Below are positions 46,452 to 58,469 of a stretch of 64,000 nt of DNA, one piece after another. Origin of the DNA: Anaeramoeba flamelloides (lineage: Eukaryota > Metamonada > Anaeramoebidae); contig JANTQA010000030.1 in assembly GCA_027625915.1 (NCBI GenBank), positions 186,001-250,000 on the forward strand, given 5' to 3'. The position numbers and the translations under genes are program-made. Every line of letters starts with the position of its first letter. The stretch's first letter is position 1. The notes below the pieces were generated by a model. The model was not told the DNA's origin and did no database searches. It saw only the letters and a list, made by a program, of their open reading frames with translations.

Positions 46452-47085
46452 TATTATTTTTTTTCTTTTTCTTTTTCTTTTTTTTGTTTGAAAAAGATAA
46501 AAAAAGTTTTTTTTCAAAAAAACAAAAAATTAAAAAATAACAAGTTATTGCTAGTCATAAGATAATTTTCATTTCAATAATACCAACTCAAAAAGGATCT
46601 CAAAATATTGGGGTACTTTTTGAAAAGAAACATTAAATAAAAAAAATTATAAGAGCTACTCTTTTAACTATATTTTTGGGAAAGTAGAAGATAATTTTTT
46701 ACAGACTAATAACTCATAGGTTGAAAATAGAAATCCTTTAAATTAGTTTTTTATTTCTAACATGAATAGCCAATTTCTTTTTCAATAAATCTTTTAATAC
46801 CTGTGGATAAATTAATTTACAAAAAAATTTTTTTATTAAAAAAGTAACGACTAGATTAGTTTTTTCTGATTTTAACAATCTGTTTTGTATTTTACTTTGA
46901 CGTGAATGTAATTGATTAACAAGTAGTAGATTTAGAGTTCATTCTAAAAATTAGAAATTGAAGACTTTGGATTTATGTTGAATGTTTTACTGATGATACA
47001 ATTTATCCTATTTACTGTAGTCAAAATAAAGCGTGCAAAAAATTTTAAAGCGTGTTTCAAAATAAAAAGCGTGTTTTTTTGTTAT

Positions 47086-48003
47086 AGAATACCTATACAT
47101 TAACCAATCAAAGAAACTGATAATAAACCTATAAAAAAACATGGTATTGGTTTCTTAAAGTTCTATTATTTAAAAAGAAATTCTAAAAATGAAGGATCAA
47201 ATTGCAAAATTTATCTCCAAAAATCAAGTTAATTTTTTAAAAATTTTAATCACAAAAAAAAACAAAAAAATTCAAAAAAATTGAGAATATTATGGAAAAT
47301 TTTCAATTATTTGCATGAATAATTTAAATTTTACTGAAAATAACCAGACCTTTACTTTCAAAATTGATTTGAACTTAGGTATACTACATGCCCTTAGATT
47401 GGATGTTGCCTTGGTACAAGAAGAAAAAAAATCACGGATAATATTTTGAAACACAGATTATAGTCTTTGTGCACGCATTATTTTGATCACAGTAATTGAA
47501 AATTGTTTGTTTAAATTATGACTATCAACCTTGTGGAAGTGTATCATAAAGTTTGTTAATATGGGTGTAAATCACTCATGTGTTCTATAGTCAAAACAAC
47601 TCTACAGTGATCAAATTAATGTATGCATAACCACTATAATCCGTGTTTCGTAATATTATCCATGCTTGCTTTTCTTCTTGTTCTAAAGGTAACATCTAAT
47701 TTACTACCCAATAGTATACCTTGGTCCAAATCAATTTTGAAAGTAAATATCTTGATATTTTAAGTCGATTTTAAATTAGGAATTACAATTAGTTCAAAAT
47801 TTTTTTGTTAATTTTCTTTGTTTTTTGATAATTATTTTAAGGACATTTTGACAAAAATGTACTCAATTTTTTGAGATAAATTTTTCAATTTGGTTCTTTA
47901 TTTATCTGATTTCTTCTTAAATAATAGGACTTTAAGAAACCAATACCAATTTTTACTGTTTGTTTATTATCAGTTTCTTTGATCAGATTACCGTATATGC
48001 CTT
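47086..48003. mobile_element. Foldback element with arms of about 380 bp
   Basis: The left arm (about 47086-47465) pairs with the right arm (about 47630-48003) almost end to end. Matching landmarks are ATCAAAGAAACTGATAATAA with TTATTATCAGTTTCTTTGAT, GGTATTGGTTTCTTAAAG with CTTTAAGAAACCAATACC, and CTTGGTACAAGAAGAAAA with TTTTCTTCTTGTTCTAAAG. The unpaired middle is about 160 bases. No open frame is present. A third diverged arm lies at 49130-49480. Confidence 0.8.
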
Positions 48004-48008
48004 CTTTA

Positions 48009-48940
48009 AGGGACTAGTCTATATTAATTTTTTTTTGTCTAATAACTAAATAAGGAATCCTTATCTTGAAATATGTTTAAAATTGAAAATATACAGGTTT
48101 TTTCAATGTTAGAACTTTTAGTTCTTGTTTTTTTAAAATTTTAAAATTCTACTCAAAAAAAGTGACTTTTAAAAATTTTTTTTTGAAAAAAGATCTTTAA
48201 ATGATGAGAATTTTTTGATTAATTTTGGATTTAATTATTTTCTCAAAAATAATATTTATTCTCATTTTTAAAAACGAAAAAATAATTTAAAACGAGTGAA
48301 TATTTTCTCCTTCACTTCTATTCATCCAACTTGACTCTATAAAGAACTCAATTTGTTTTATCAATAATCACTTTTTAAAAAAATAGTTCTTATTCTTTTC
48401 TTTGATTGTTTTTGACTCTGACAAAAACTTTTGGAATGATAATTTGGGAACACTTAAAAAAACTTTAAATTCAACAAAAACAAAAGAACGTAAACTCAAA
48501 AAGTAGATTCATGAAAAAAAAGAATGGTAAAAGAAAAGAAAGAAAATATTTTATTAAGAGTAAAGCATATATTGTATATTTTTTTCGAATCAAACTGTTT
48601 TTTCATGCAAATCCAAAAAATCCTTTTCAGGTTTATTTTTCAAACTATTTTATGTACGCCTTCCACAAAAATAACAAGGTTTTGCTTTCTTGCTCATATT
48701 TTTTTTTATTTTTTGTATTTTTGTGAAAAGTTGAAAAAAAGCAACTTTCAAAAAAGTGAAAAAATGGAAAAATTTTTATTTCTATAAAAACAATAACTAA
48801 ATTTAATGAATGTCTTTTAACAAGATTTCATTAATATACTAAGAAGTTTCTCACTTTGATTTCAAATCTAAGTAATTGGCAAAAAAAATTCTAAATCTCT
48901 ATTAAATTTACCTAAAAAAATTTAATATAGACTAGTCCCT
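48009..48940. mobile_element. 930-bp TA-flanked terminal-inverted-repeat element
   Basis: The left end AGGGACTAGTCTATATTAA and the right end TTTAATATAGACTAGTCCCT are inverted repeats of about 19 bases. TA stands on both sides (48007-48008 and 48941-48942). The interior contains only short frames (48511-48787) with no recognisable transposase. It abuts the foldback element on its left. Confidence 0.75.
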
Positions 48941-49129
48941 TAAGAGTAAAATAAGCTTTTTGTTTTGAAAAGGGATTAAACTTTTAAGCACAATTTTGAC
49001 AACAGTAATGAAATATTAAATATAATGTTGACAATAAACCATTGATGTTTTTGATTTGGCTGATACATAATTGTCCAAAAAAGTGATTGACATTTAAAGT
49101 TATGTTTCTTTTTTTTTTAGAAAGCTGAA

Positions 49130-49480
49130 ACAATAAATAATTAACAAAAGTGACAACAAAAAAACAGTAAAAAATTATATTGGATTCTTAAAGCCCTATT
49201 ATTTCAAAAGAAATTTGATGATGAAGATCGAATATAAAATTTCCTATAAAACAATAGAATCAATTTTTAAAAGGACCATTTGTCTCTTAAAATAAAAAAA
49301 ACACAAAAAATCTTAGTAATTTAAAACAATCTCAAACCATAATTTGAAAATTTACTGAAATTATCAAGGATTTTATCTTCAAAAATTATTCAAACATAGT
49401 TATACTTCTGAGTGATGATTTAGAGGCTGTATTGGAACAAGATTTTAAAAAAGTATAAAGTTTATTTGAAACATTGTCAT
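49130..49480 (+). repeat. Diverged single arm of the 47-kb foldback family
   Basis: It shares AACAGTAAAAA, then TTGGATTCTTAAAGCCCTATTATTT and following blocks, with the left arm near 47150-47180 and the right arm near 47930. No opposing arm was found next to it. Confidence 0.55.
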
Positions 49481-49849
49481 TTTACCTATGAACTGATTAT
49501 TTTTAAACCAAGGCCGATTTTTTACAAATAGTAATTCTCATTTAAAAACATTTATTTTTATAACTTTTCCAAATAATAAAAAAAGAAACAAATTAATAGT
49601 AATTCAAGTCTTTGAAAAAATAATATTTGTTTCTAAAAATTATTATTTTTCCAATTTTTTAATATTCACTCAATATGTATTGACCTAAAACCTGAAAAAT
49701 ATATGTACCTGTTTCAATTTTTATGAAGTAAATTGTATTTTCAATATATTTCACATGTTTGGTAATAATTGGTAAAAACAATTACTAAATTAATTCTTTT
49801 AATTTTTTTAAAATTTCATTTTTCATCGACTAATCTATATTTATTCAAA

Positions 49850-49990
49850 AAAAAAATTAATTTTCAAATACTTCTAACCACTGTATTTATATATCACACT
49901 CTTTGAATTGGAAATTTCAGACTTAGTTACTCTAAAATGTTCTCTTTGATACATTAAACAAGTTTCATCTACCCCTTAACGATAAAAACC
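49850..49990 (-). repeat. R2 interspersed repeat, copy 3 (diverged)
   Basis: This is a reverse-complement copy ending CCCCTTAACGATAAAAACC, with the CACTCTTTGAATTGGAAATTT block inside. It ends about 6 bases before the M1 element at 49997. Confidence 0.55.
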
Positions 49991-49996
49991 AATCTA

Positions 49997-50698
49997 AACT
50001 CTGTTTCAGTCAAAGGGGCCCAACGTTTTTTTCAAATATCAATTATTTTATATAATTGACCTTTGAAGAACAAATCAGAAATAAACAGAATAATACACCT
50101 CAAAGAAATGTTGATACATGTCTGAAAGAAAACTAATAAATCAATAGCTTTTCTTAAAAATTGAAAAACTCAAATTCTTAGGGCCCTCTTGAGAAAAACA
50201 ACGATGTTTGTTTTGAACTTCTACTGGTATTTGAATAATAAATATCAAACATTTTTCACTTCATTTTCCATACTTTTCTTTTAGAAATTAAGCCCTCAAA
50301 CAAAGTTTGTTGGTATTTGTGGTCTCTATTTGAAAAAGGAAATGAAAATGAAGTGAAAATTTTTCACATTTATTAAACAAATATCAAGATCAAAGATCAA
50401 ATTGAATTCCAATAGAAATCAATATGATTTCTCAACAATCTTTACATGGTTTCAATGACATTAGAATAACAAGTTTTGACCAAGTTACTATTGATCTTTC
50501 AATAAAAAAATTTTTTGCAAATGAATGACGTTTTTAAAAAAAAATCGAAAAAAAAAAACAAAAATGTGTAGAAATGTGAAAAAATGATTTCAATTTTGAA
50601 AATTTCCAAAATAAAATTTTTCTTCTAATATCTATGCAAACTCTTTAAACACGTGTATTATACCATTACAACTGGGCCCCTTTGACTGAAAAATAGTT
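49997..50698 (+). mobile_element. M1 element, copy 3 (702 bp, young)
   Basis: The ends AACTCTGTTTCAGTCAAAGG and CCTTTGACTGAAAAATAGTT, with GGGCCC inside both, are flanked by TA at 49995-49996 and 50699-50700. It has the same length as the copy at 7731-8432 and is nearly identical to it through most of its span. That suggests both inserted recently from one source that is not in this window. Confidence 0.87.
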
Positions 50699-51430
50699 TA
50701 CATTTCAAGACAAATTTAAGAAAGATACTTTGCAGCTTTGGAGTCTGAATAGTGAAAGTATAACCTTTAAATTTACCATGATAAGCAGATTTGTTTTCAA
50801 AAAACTTTCAATTTTTTACTAATACAAATAATCAATTTTATTTCTGAGATCAATTTTTAGTACTCTACTTGACTAATCAAATTTTTTAGACATTTAAATC
50901 TTCAGACACTGTTACAATTTACACTCAATAGTAACTTACTTTAATTTTAAACTTCCCCACGTTAGAAACTAACCCCTTAATTTGATATAAATTCTCTAAA
51001 TGTTTGTTATTGTTTATTTTAATATACTGTGATTTTTATTTGAAAATTTCTCCTTATTAACTCAGTCAATCTAATTTTTTTTTCTTGTCAATTTTTTACT
51101 TTTGTTTTTTTAATCATAATGAAAATATGGGCATGAATTCTCCATGAATAATCGTAAAATCTATGATTTTACACTTAAATTACCTTTGAGAAATTTAAGT
51201 AAAAAATGCATTGAGAGTGAAATTTACATTTCTTCAATAACAACAATTAAAAATAATATATTAATATTTTGAAAATATTAATATACAAAATTTGGCTAAT
51301 TTGGAAATTTATAATGTATGCAGATATTTAACCTAAATTCCAATAAATTTTAAAACAAAAAAAGCAATATAAAATTATTTTATTTTATTTTTTAAGGTGT
51401 ATAAAAAGAAAGAAAACAAAAAAATAAAGA

Positions 51431-54400
51431 TTATTTTCCAAAAAAATCATTTAAAAATTTTTGAAAATTTTTAATTGTATTGGAAGTATTGATTACTGGA
51501 CAAGATAAAATTTCAATTGTTCTAAAATGACTTGAAAATATTCTTCCATGATTTTTAAAGTTTTCTTTAAAGCTCAATAAGCTAGAAACGGATTGGCTTA
51601 ATTTTGAAAAATATGATCCAATTGACATTTTTTTTGACTATATTAATAAATAAATATAGAACGATATATAGATAGATAGAAAATTATTGATAATCATAAA
51701 AATTAAAATATTTGTTTTACCAATCATATGAAATAATTTAGTATATTATGACCAATTTTTTTAATCATAATTATAAAGGTTTTACATTAAAAAAAAAAGT
51801 TAATTTTGTTTTAATTTTCTTTTTCAAATATTTTTATTTAAATTTAAATGGATTAATTTTTTTTAAAAAAAAGATTTGTTTTTCATTTTTTCCTTGTATT
51901 TAAGAAATTAATGTTTGATTTTAAAATTGAATTTTTAATTCCATTGACTTGATTTTCAAGAACTAAAAAAAAATGTAATTTGGTTAACTAAATGAAGTAA
52001 TTTATGATTTCTACTTCAATTTGTGTCAAAATTTAAGAAATCTTGATTTTGTTTTTTATTAGTGAAAAGCAAGATCAACTATTCTTTTACAGTGGTTAGT
52101 TTTTTTTTTTTTTTTTAATTATTGTTTTGATTAGAAAACCTATTGATTTTCTCAACAAAAATAATAATTCAAAAAAACCCGTTAGCTTTTCTCGTGGCTT
52201 CTGTTTGTTCCAAAATTTGCTGGGGTTATATACAAATAAAGTTAAAGTAAAAAAACTTCTGTTAGGTTTTCCAGAATTTAAATTTAATTAATTAAATCAA
52301 AGATTGGATCTAATAAAGTTAAATTAAAAAAACCTGCCTTTAGCTTTTCCAGAATTCAAAAAAAAATAGAGTAAAATTTTTGATTTTTCTCCATTCCTTT
52401 AAATTCTGGAAAAACGCCATTAGGTTTTTTTTATCTTTTGAAATAAAAAGAAAATTTAATAAAATTTTCAGTTTCATTTCAGAAATTAAAAAAAACCTAG
52501 GCACTTGATGGCACTCTACAGTAACGGTGTAGATATTTATCACACTCTATACACTTTATTACGTCCCCATGATCATTAATGATATTTAGTTAATTAGATA
52601 AGTTAAAATAATGTTTATTTTGGAATTAGATACGATCCAAGTTTTTCATTGTTTCAAAGATTAAAAAAAAAAGAAGAAAAAAAAGACAAACGAAAAAATA
52701 AAAGTACACTTATAAAAAAAAAAAAAATTATGGCAAGTATTTGTTTCAAATAAACAATCGGTAAAAAAAATAATACTATCGTTTAATTAATAACACCCAA
52801 AATCACAACCAGAATACTTTTGATACATCTAGTTTAATTTGGTAGTTGATCATGAATGTTCTTTTGGAAGGAAAGTTATTTATGAATTCCCATTTCTTTT
52901 TTTTTTTTTTTTTTTTAACCCTTGATATTTGTTGATTTTATTTCTTTGCTTTTCTTTTTATTCTCAAGTCAATCATATTGGTAATGTTTAAGTATCACGT
53001 TATTAACAAGCAACCACGTGTAATATTATCCATTTATAAGCCATTTTCCCAATATAACAAAAAATTCATTCAGGAAAAAATGTAAAAAAAAAAAAAAAAC
53101 TCATTTTTTTTTCTGATTTTTAAACAATCAAAATCTTTTTTCTTGGTTTCTATATTATTTTTCTTTGATTATTTGATTTTTTGATAAACAATTCCCATTT
53201 ACCCCCTTTTTTTCTTTTTTTAAATAAGTGTTAATAGCTGATAGCAATTATTTAAATACTGGTCAAAAATGAAGTATTACAAAATTAATTTTATATGAGA
53301 AATAAAAATTTGATTTTGCAAAAAATTTTTTAATATAAAAATAAACGAAATTCATAACAGAAATAAACAAGGGTTTATTCAAAAATGGAAATGAAAATAT
53401 TGTAATTTTTAAGAGATTATGTTCATCCACCAGAGGAAAAAAAAAAAAAAATAGAAAAAATATAAATAACTATTTATTCAATATATTCTTATGTCCAAGA
53501 ATAAAAATAAAAAAAAAGCAATTTTTAATTAATTAGTAGACTTTCCCATCTAAAAGTCTAGAATACACGATAATGGAATTATTTCGCTAAATTATAAACC
53601 ATTTTCCAATCAAAGGAATTAAGTTTTGGTGTGCGAATTACATGTGTTTAAAGGGTTTGAATGGATATTAGAAGAAAAAATTTATTTTAGAAAATTTCAA
53701 AATGGAAATCATTTTTTCACATTTTTGCGAATTTTTTCTTTTCAATTTTTTCTCTGTTTTTTTTTGTAGGCTAAATTCAGTTGCAAATTTTTTTTTTTAT
53801 TGTTAGACCGATAGTTGCTTGGTAAAAAAATGTTATTCTAATGTTATTGAAAAAGTGAAAATGAATATTTAGAAATAATATTGCTTTCTATTGGGATTTT
53901 ATTTGGATCTTCAATAGGAACATCATTTATTTTCTCAATAGTAACCACTAAGAATTTAAGTCTTTCTATTTTGAAGAAAATATATTGATTTATTAGTTTT
54001 ATTTCCATAAAGACATCAACTATTTCCCAAAGGTGTATTATTCTAATAATTTCTTATTTGTTCTTCAAAGTCTAATTATAAAAAAAATAATTGATATTTG
54101 GAAAAAATATTGGGGTCATTTAACAGAAATAAAGATTATATGATTTTATGAATAACTTACCTTTTCGCTAAAAGATATTTCCTCTCGGAAAAGTCAATCC
54201 TACCGAAAAAGTAATTTGAAGTAAACCAATTTTGTGTAAAAAAAACGATCATTTTTTAACATAACACAATATTTTTTTTTATTTTGAATTTTCTAGAATA
54301 TCCAAACCATTACATTAATCAAATTTTTATTGAAGATACCTATTTTTAAGTTAATAAATTTTTGTTGAACAACAAACTGTTCTTCAAAGCAAATTATTTT

Positions 54401-57400
54401 TTTAAAATGAACAAAAAACAAACAAAAATGCAATCAATGATCAAACCAAAACAATTATTGAATTTTGTTTTGATTTGATTGACAAATTTATCTACCCCTT
54501 TTTATCGACTCAAGTACCAACTTAAGATAAATTATCCCCTTTTCAATCTATTATAGCATCGTGTGTTGCTATGAAAATAAAATACTTTGGATAATACCAA
54601 CTTCATTGGAATTCTCTATTTGGTTCTCCCATATTAAACAAATTTCGAAAGTTTGTGCAATACTAAAGGAGATATTTCAATTTTTCAAGCTTTTTTTATT
54701 GCCAAAACCTACAACCACACATTCATATTAATTTGTTTTTAAAGGCCTGCTTTCTTCTTTTTATTCTTCTTCTTTTCTTAACTTTATATTTTAGGGAAAT
54801 TTCAATACTAAAATTGAAATGTTTTTTTTTTTTTAATCAATCTTTCGATCTAATGGAAATTTCTCTTTCTTCTTGGGAATTTAACTTTTGAAAGTAAAAT
54901 ACCTTTTTAAAAAACCATTATTCTATTCTTGGTTTCCAAATCTTTTTCTCAATTGACTGTTTAATTGTTTGTTATGTCTCTGGATTTGGAATTTTAATTA
55001 TCTGGCCAAAAAAGTATTTTACTTTATCTTTATTCTATTTTTTTATGAAATCTATAAATAAATGCACAATTAATAGTTTTAAGTAATCTTTTATTTTGGT
55101 TTTATTTCCTGAAGAAATTATTTTTTTATTTGAAGATCTGAAACAAAAAGATCTTCAAATTTCTTTTGTTTTTTTCAACAAGCACTATTATTAGACACGT
55201 TTTATTCACGAAAAAAAACATTCTTTTCCCGTGAATACCTCGACTTTTCAGTGAAAAAAAAAAACACTTATTCACGAAAAAGTATTTATTAGAGAAAAGG
55301 TATTATTAGTGAAAAAGTATTTATTCGAGAAAGAGTTTTTATTTGCAAAAAAATTATTATTCGTGAAAAAGTATTTATGAGTGAAAAAATGAATCTTTCT
55401 GAAAAAAAAAAAAGTATTTTGAGCTAAAAAGTAACATTATCCGAAAAGTTTTCCACACTTCGATGGAAGACTCTAGTATATCTAAAATTGAATTAAATTT
55501 TTATCCTGAAATGTTTCACTTTTTTTTAATAATGTGAAATAGTGAGTGCAAAGGATCATAAATTGATCTCTTAATTTTTTAAGTTTTGGATTTATTGTTA
55601 AGGGTTTATTAAAAAAACCATTTAATCTGGTACCCTAATAAAAAAAGTTTTTTATAACATGTTATAAACGTGTTGTAAAGGTGTTATAAAGGTTTAAAAT
55701 GTTATAAAATTTTATCATCACGACTTTTATAACATATATTTTTGTTATAAAATGTGTTATAAAATTTGTAACATGTTATAAGCCTGTTATAAAGAATATT
55801 TTTTAAAAAAATATTGAAAAAATCATCATTTAAAAGGAAATTTTGTTATAAAAATGTTATATAGATGCTATAAAAAAAGTTTTTTTATTAGGGTAAAGAG
55901 AGAATTGTGAAATGACTAAATTTGTGACTTCCAATTCAAAGAGTTTTTTAATACAATTGAAGAGTCTAGACACAATCATTGTAAGTATTTGAAACTTGTT
56001 TTAGTTTTCTAAAAATTTTTAAAAGTTTTTTTCGTAAATTTGTAATCTATCCAAAAACTATAAAAAATTAATACAAAAATTTTGACACATGTGTGTTACT
56101 TGAAAAACGAAAAAAAAAAATCAATAAAATTATTAGAAAGGTAAAAAAAGGAAACATAATATTACATATATAAATATAATATTATCTTAAAAACTTACTT
56201 GTAAAGAAAAATGTGTTGAGAATGAAAAAGAATTCATTGAAGGAAAGCTTCTAATTGTTGCTAAAGAAGTTTTTTGTTCTCTTTCTGTGTTTGGATCTTT
56301 AAAGGGTGCAAAGGAAACACCAAAATTTGAAAGATGCGAACCAAAAATATGTGTAAAAATATGAAATACGGGGAAATGATTTAAAATTAAAATAACGATC
56401 CCGATAACTAACTGGCATAATTCAAGAGCATAATGTATTACCATAAACAAAAGGTAATAGGCAAGGAAAGTTGGCAATAGAAAGACTATTAAGGTGAACA
56501 TTATTGTGCCTAGCAATAGTTGCCCGATGGAATATTGGTAACTATCATTTCTTTTCCTTAAAATATTTCTTTTTTTGCCGCTGAACAATAGGAGGAAGGA
56601 AAACATATAGTGAAGCAAAAATTTAACCATTTTGGAATTGATATAATAAAAGAAATAAATTAGAGAAGTGGACATTAAAAGAAGATCCGAGGCTATTGAA
56701 AGCATTATTGATAACCCGCCGAGGCAAGAAGAGATCCCGATGAGTGTGAACAATTGGAAAATAAATACATATAATTTTGTGATCATTGATTTCCAAATTC
56801 TGATACCAAGAAGGAAAATGGTTCCAATAAAATTATTCATATCATCGTTCAGCTTTAAACCCGCGGGGGCACCACTGCTGAGCCAGATTATCCCCCGTGT
56901 CAATAGAATATTAATCAAATCTAAATATTCCTTTGAAATTAGGCCAATCACCATTCGGAGGTTTTTCAAAACAAAAACACCAGTAATCCAGCCAAGCAGC
57001 GTGTCAACAATAAACCCGACGACAGAATTCAAAAAATTGATATATTCTAAATTGACTCTTCTTTCTTTGTTCCAAACATCATGGTGGAAATAATATTGCT
57101 TACATAGCCGAATATATCGTGTTAATTTATTGTTTAGTTGCGTTCCAAAGATTGTTAATTTCCACAAAGTTAGATCTTTTCTAATCTCGATATTCAAGAA
57201 TTTGTGTATTAGTAGGCAAAACTTGAGAAAGAACATGATAAAAATCGAAATAATTTGATAATAAAATGGAAATTTCAATCGTTTGACTTGGTTTACAGAC
57301 TCGGCTTTGTTATCCTTTACATTTAATTTTTCTGAGATCGTTTGATTATTGGTTTGGTCATCTTTTGGCGTATTATTTTTATCTTTACTATCTTCACCTT

Positions 57401-58469
57401 CATCTTCATCTTCACCTTCACCTTCGTATCCGTTGGAGATTTCTTCTTCTTCACTCGTCCGTGTTTCGTCGCTGTATTCATTATATTCTGAAGTATGTGC
57501 TTCAGATTCTTTTATCAATTCGTTCTCATCAGATTCGTTAGTAGAATGAAATATGCCATTTTTTTCTCTCTCAAATTCTTCTTCTTCTTCCACTTCATCG
57601 GTTGAAATTTCATATTCGCTTTCTTCACCTGTTTCTTCAACACCCATTCTATTTCTTCTTATTTTTTTTTTATTTTTTTTTGCTTTGGTAGCTTTTTTTT
57701 CATCTTTGATACTTTTCCGATCTTCAACATGCTCACTTTCATCTTCTCTCCCTTGTGTGGAATTTTTTTTTTCCTTTTCCTTTTCTTTTCCTTTTTCTTT
57801 TTCTTTTTCTTTTTCATTTTCTTGAACATTTTCTTGAACATTTTCCTTTTCTTTTTCATCTTTGTAGTCAATTCTATTTGCATTTTCGATTTCTTTCTTT
57901 TTTTGACTAAACTCAGAAATAAGTTCATTAACAACATTTGTAATAAATTTAGAAGCGTTGATATGTCTTAGTGTTGTTTCAATGTCGGTTTTTTTTCCTG
58001 GACTTTCAAGGTAGTAAAACTGTAAATGGTTAGGTGGCTGATCGTAAAAGATGATTTTTGATGTAGTTTGAAACCTAAACCCACAGCAGTGAATATCCTC
58101 AACTACAGGTAAACCATTCTCTCCTTTTTCAATCGTTAGCCAAAAGGAACTCGTTGCACGCCCAACCTTTGCCAGTCCAGTCCTTGTTTGCTCGTCAACA
58201 AGGTAGACACCAATAACCGACGGTGGGCCATGGCAATATTTGCACATTTCAGAATGGAAAACACTTCTGGTGGTCAATGTAGTTAATTGTTCATTCAACT
58301 CGGTTGGCTTTTTAATAGTTTGATCGATTTTGGACTGTGGAACTAAAGTTGTCACACAACCAATAAACTCAGAGATGTTATAACCAATCAAATAAGAAGT
58401 GTGCTTTGTTATCTCTTTATCAAGATAACAAGACGGCCAATAGATTGCAGAGCATGCTACTTCGGACAT
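51431..58469 (-). CDS. PIGQ: PIG-Q/Gpi1, subunit of the GPI-anchor GlcNAc transferase (2 exons)
   Basis: Exon 1 is 58469-56199 (757 residues). Its frame runs into CAA|GTAAGT, a strong 5' splice site, only five codons before a stop. The likely last exon is 51637-51431: its TAG acceptor is in frame and it codes 68 residues starting SKKMSIGSYFSKL. The total is 825 residues. The N-terminal about 190 residues are globular. Then comes a K/E-rich acidic and basic low-complexity linker (about 200-390). The remainder is multi-membrane, with family blocks RGIIWLSSGAPAGLKLN (near residue 533), ISSCLGGLS, GKKRNILRKRNDSYQYS, LLLGTIMFTL and FLLPTFLAYYL. PIG-Q works with PIG-A at the ER in the first step of GPI-anchor synthesis. 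The first exon is certain. The last exon across a 4.6-kb repeat-filled intron is inferred from phase and splice signals. Confidence 0.92.
52125..52525. repeat. Hairpin-module repeat cluster C6 (in PIG-Q intron)
   Basis: It contains CCAGAATTCAAAAAAAAATAG paired with CTCCATTCCTTTAAATTCTGG. A second module has left arm AAATAAAAAGAAAATTT but right arm AAATTTTCAGTTTCATTT, so this stem is mismatched and looks hybrid. It ends CCTAGGCACTTGATGGCACT then CTACAG, the reverse of the C1 opening. Confidence 0.7.
53597..54137 (-). mobile_element. M1 element, copy 4 (old, degraded)
   Basis: This is a reverse-complement relative of M1. It begins AACCATTTTCCAATCAAAGG and ends near ATAATTGATATTTGGAAAAA then TTGGGGTCATTTAACAGAAAT. 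It is shorter and much diverged. It lies in the PIG-Q intron. Confidence 0.6.
55195..55460. repeat. Degenerate tandem repeat of GTGAAAAAGTATTTATT-like units
   Basis: About ten imperfect units of roughly 18-24 bases built on (TTC)ACGAAAAAGTATTTATT, with variable spacers and drifted copies. No coding content. It may be an old minisatellite inside the PIG-Q intron. Confidence 0.6.
55588..56020 (+). repeat. R2 interspersed repeat, copy 4, split by a MITE
   Basis: It starts GGATTTATTGTTAAGGG and ends TTTAGTTTTCTAAAAATT. The repeat is interrupted between AATCTGG and AAGAGAGAATT by the element at 55633-55893. Compared with copy 1 (GATCTGTTAAAGAGAG), the join fits insertion at a TA. Confidence 0.75.
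55633..55893. mobile_element. 261-bp MITE nested in R2
   Basis: The ends CCCTAATAAAAAAAGTTTTT and AAAGTTTTTTTATTAGGG are inverted repeats, with TA on both sides (55631-55632 and 55894-55895). The interior is filled with variations on GTTATAAA and ATAACATGTTATAA. No coding frame is present. Confidence 0.85.

Larger units (their letters stand above)
46518..51430. other. Gene-free region packed with inverted-repeat elements
   Basis: No exon is supported between the TKL gene and the PIG-Q last exon. Near 47029-47079, AAAGCGTG words repeat three times. Then come a foldback element (47086-48003), a TA-flanked element (48009-48940), a diverged foldback arm (49130-49480), an R2 copy and an M1 copy. 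The stretch 50699-51430 is plain AT-rich DNA. Confidence 0.6.

Noticed and set aside
57553-57971. Serine- and phenylalanine-rich plus-strand frames opposite PIG-Q
   Set aside because: They are shadows of the K/E-rich linker of PIG-Q.
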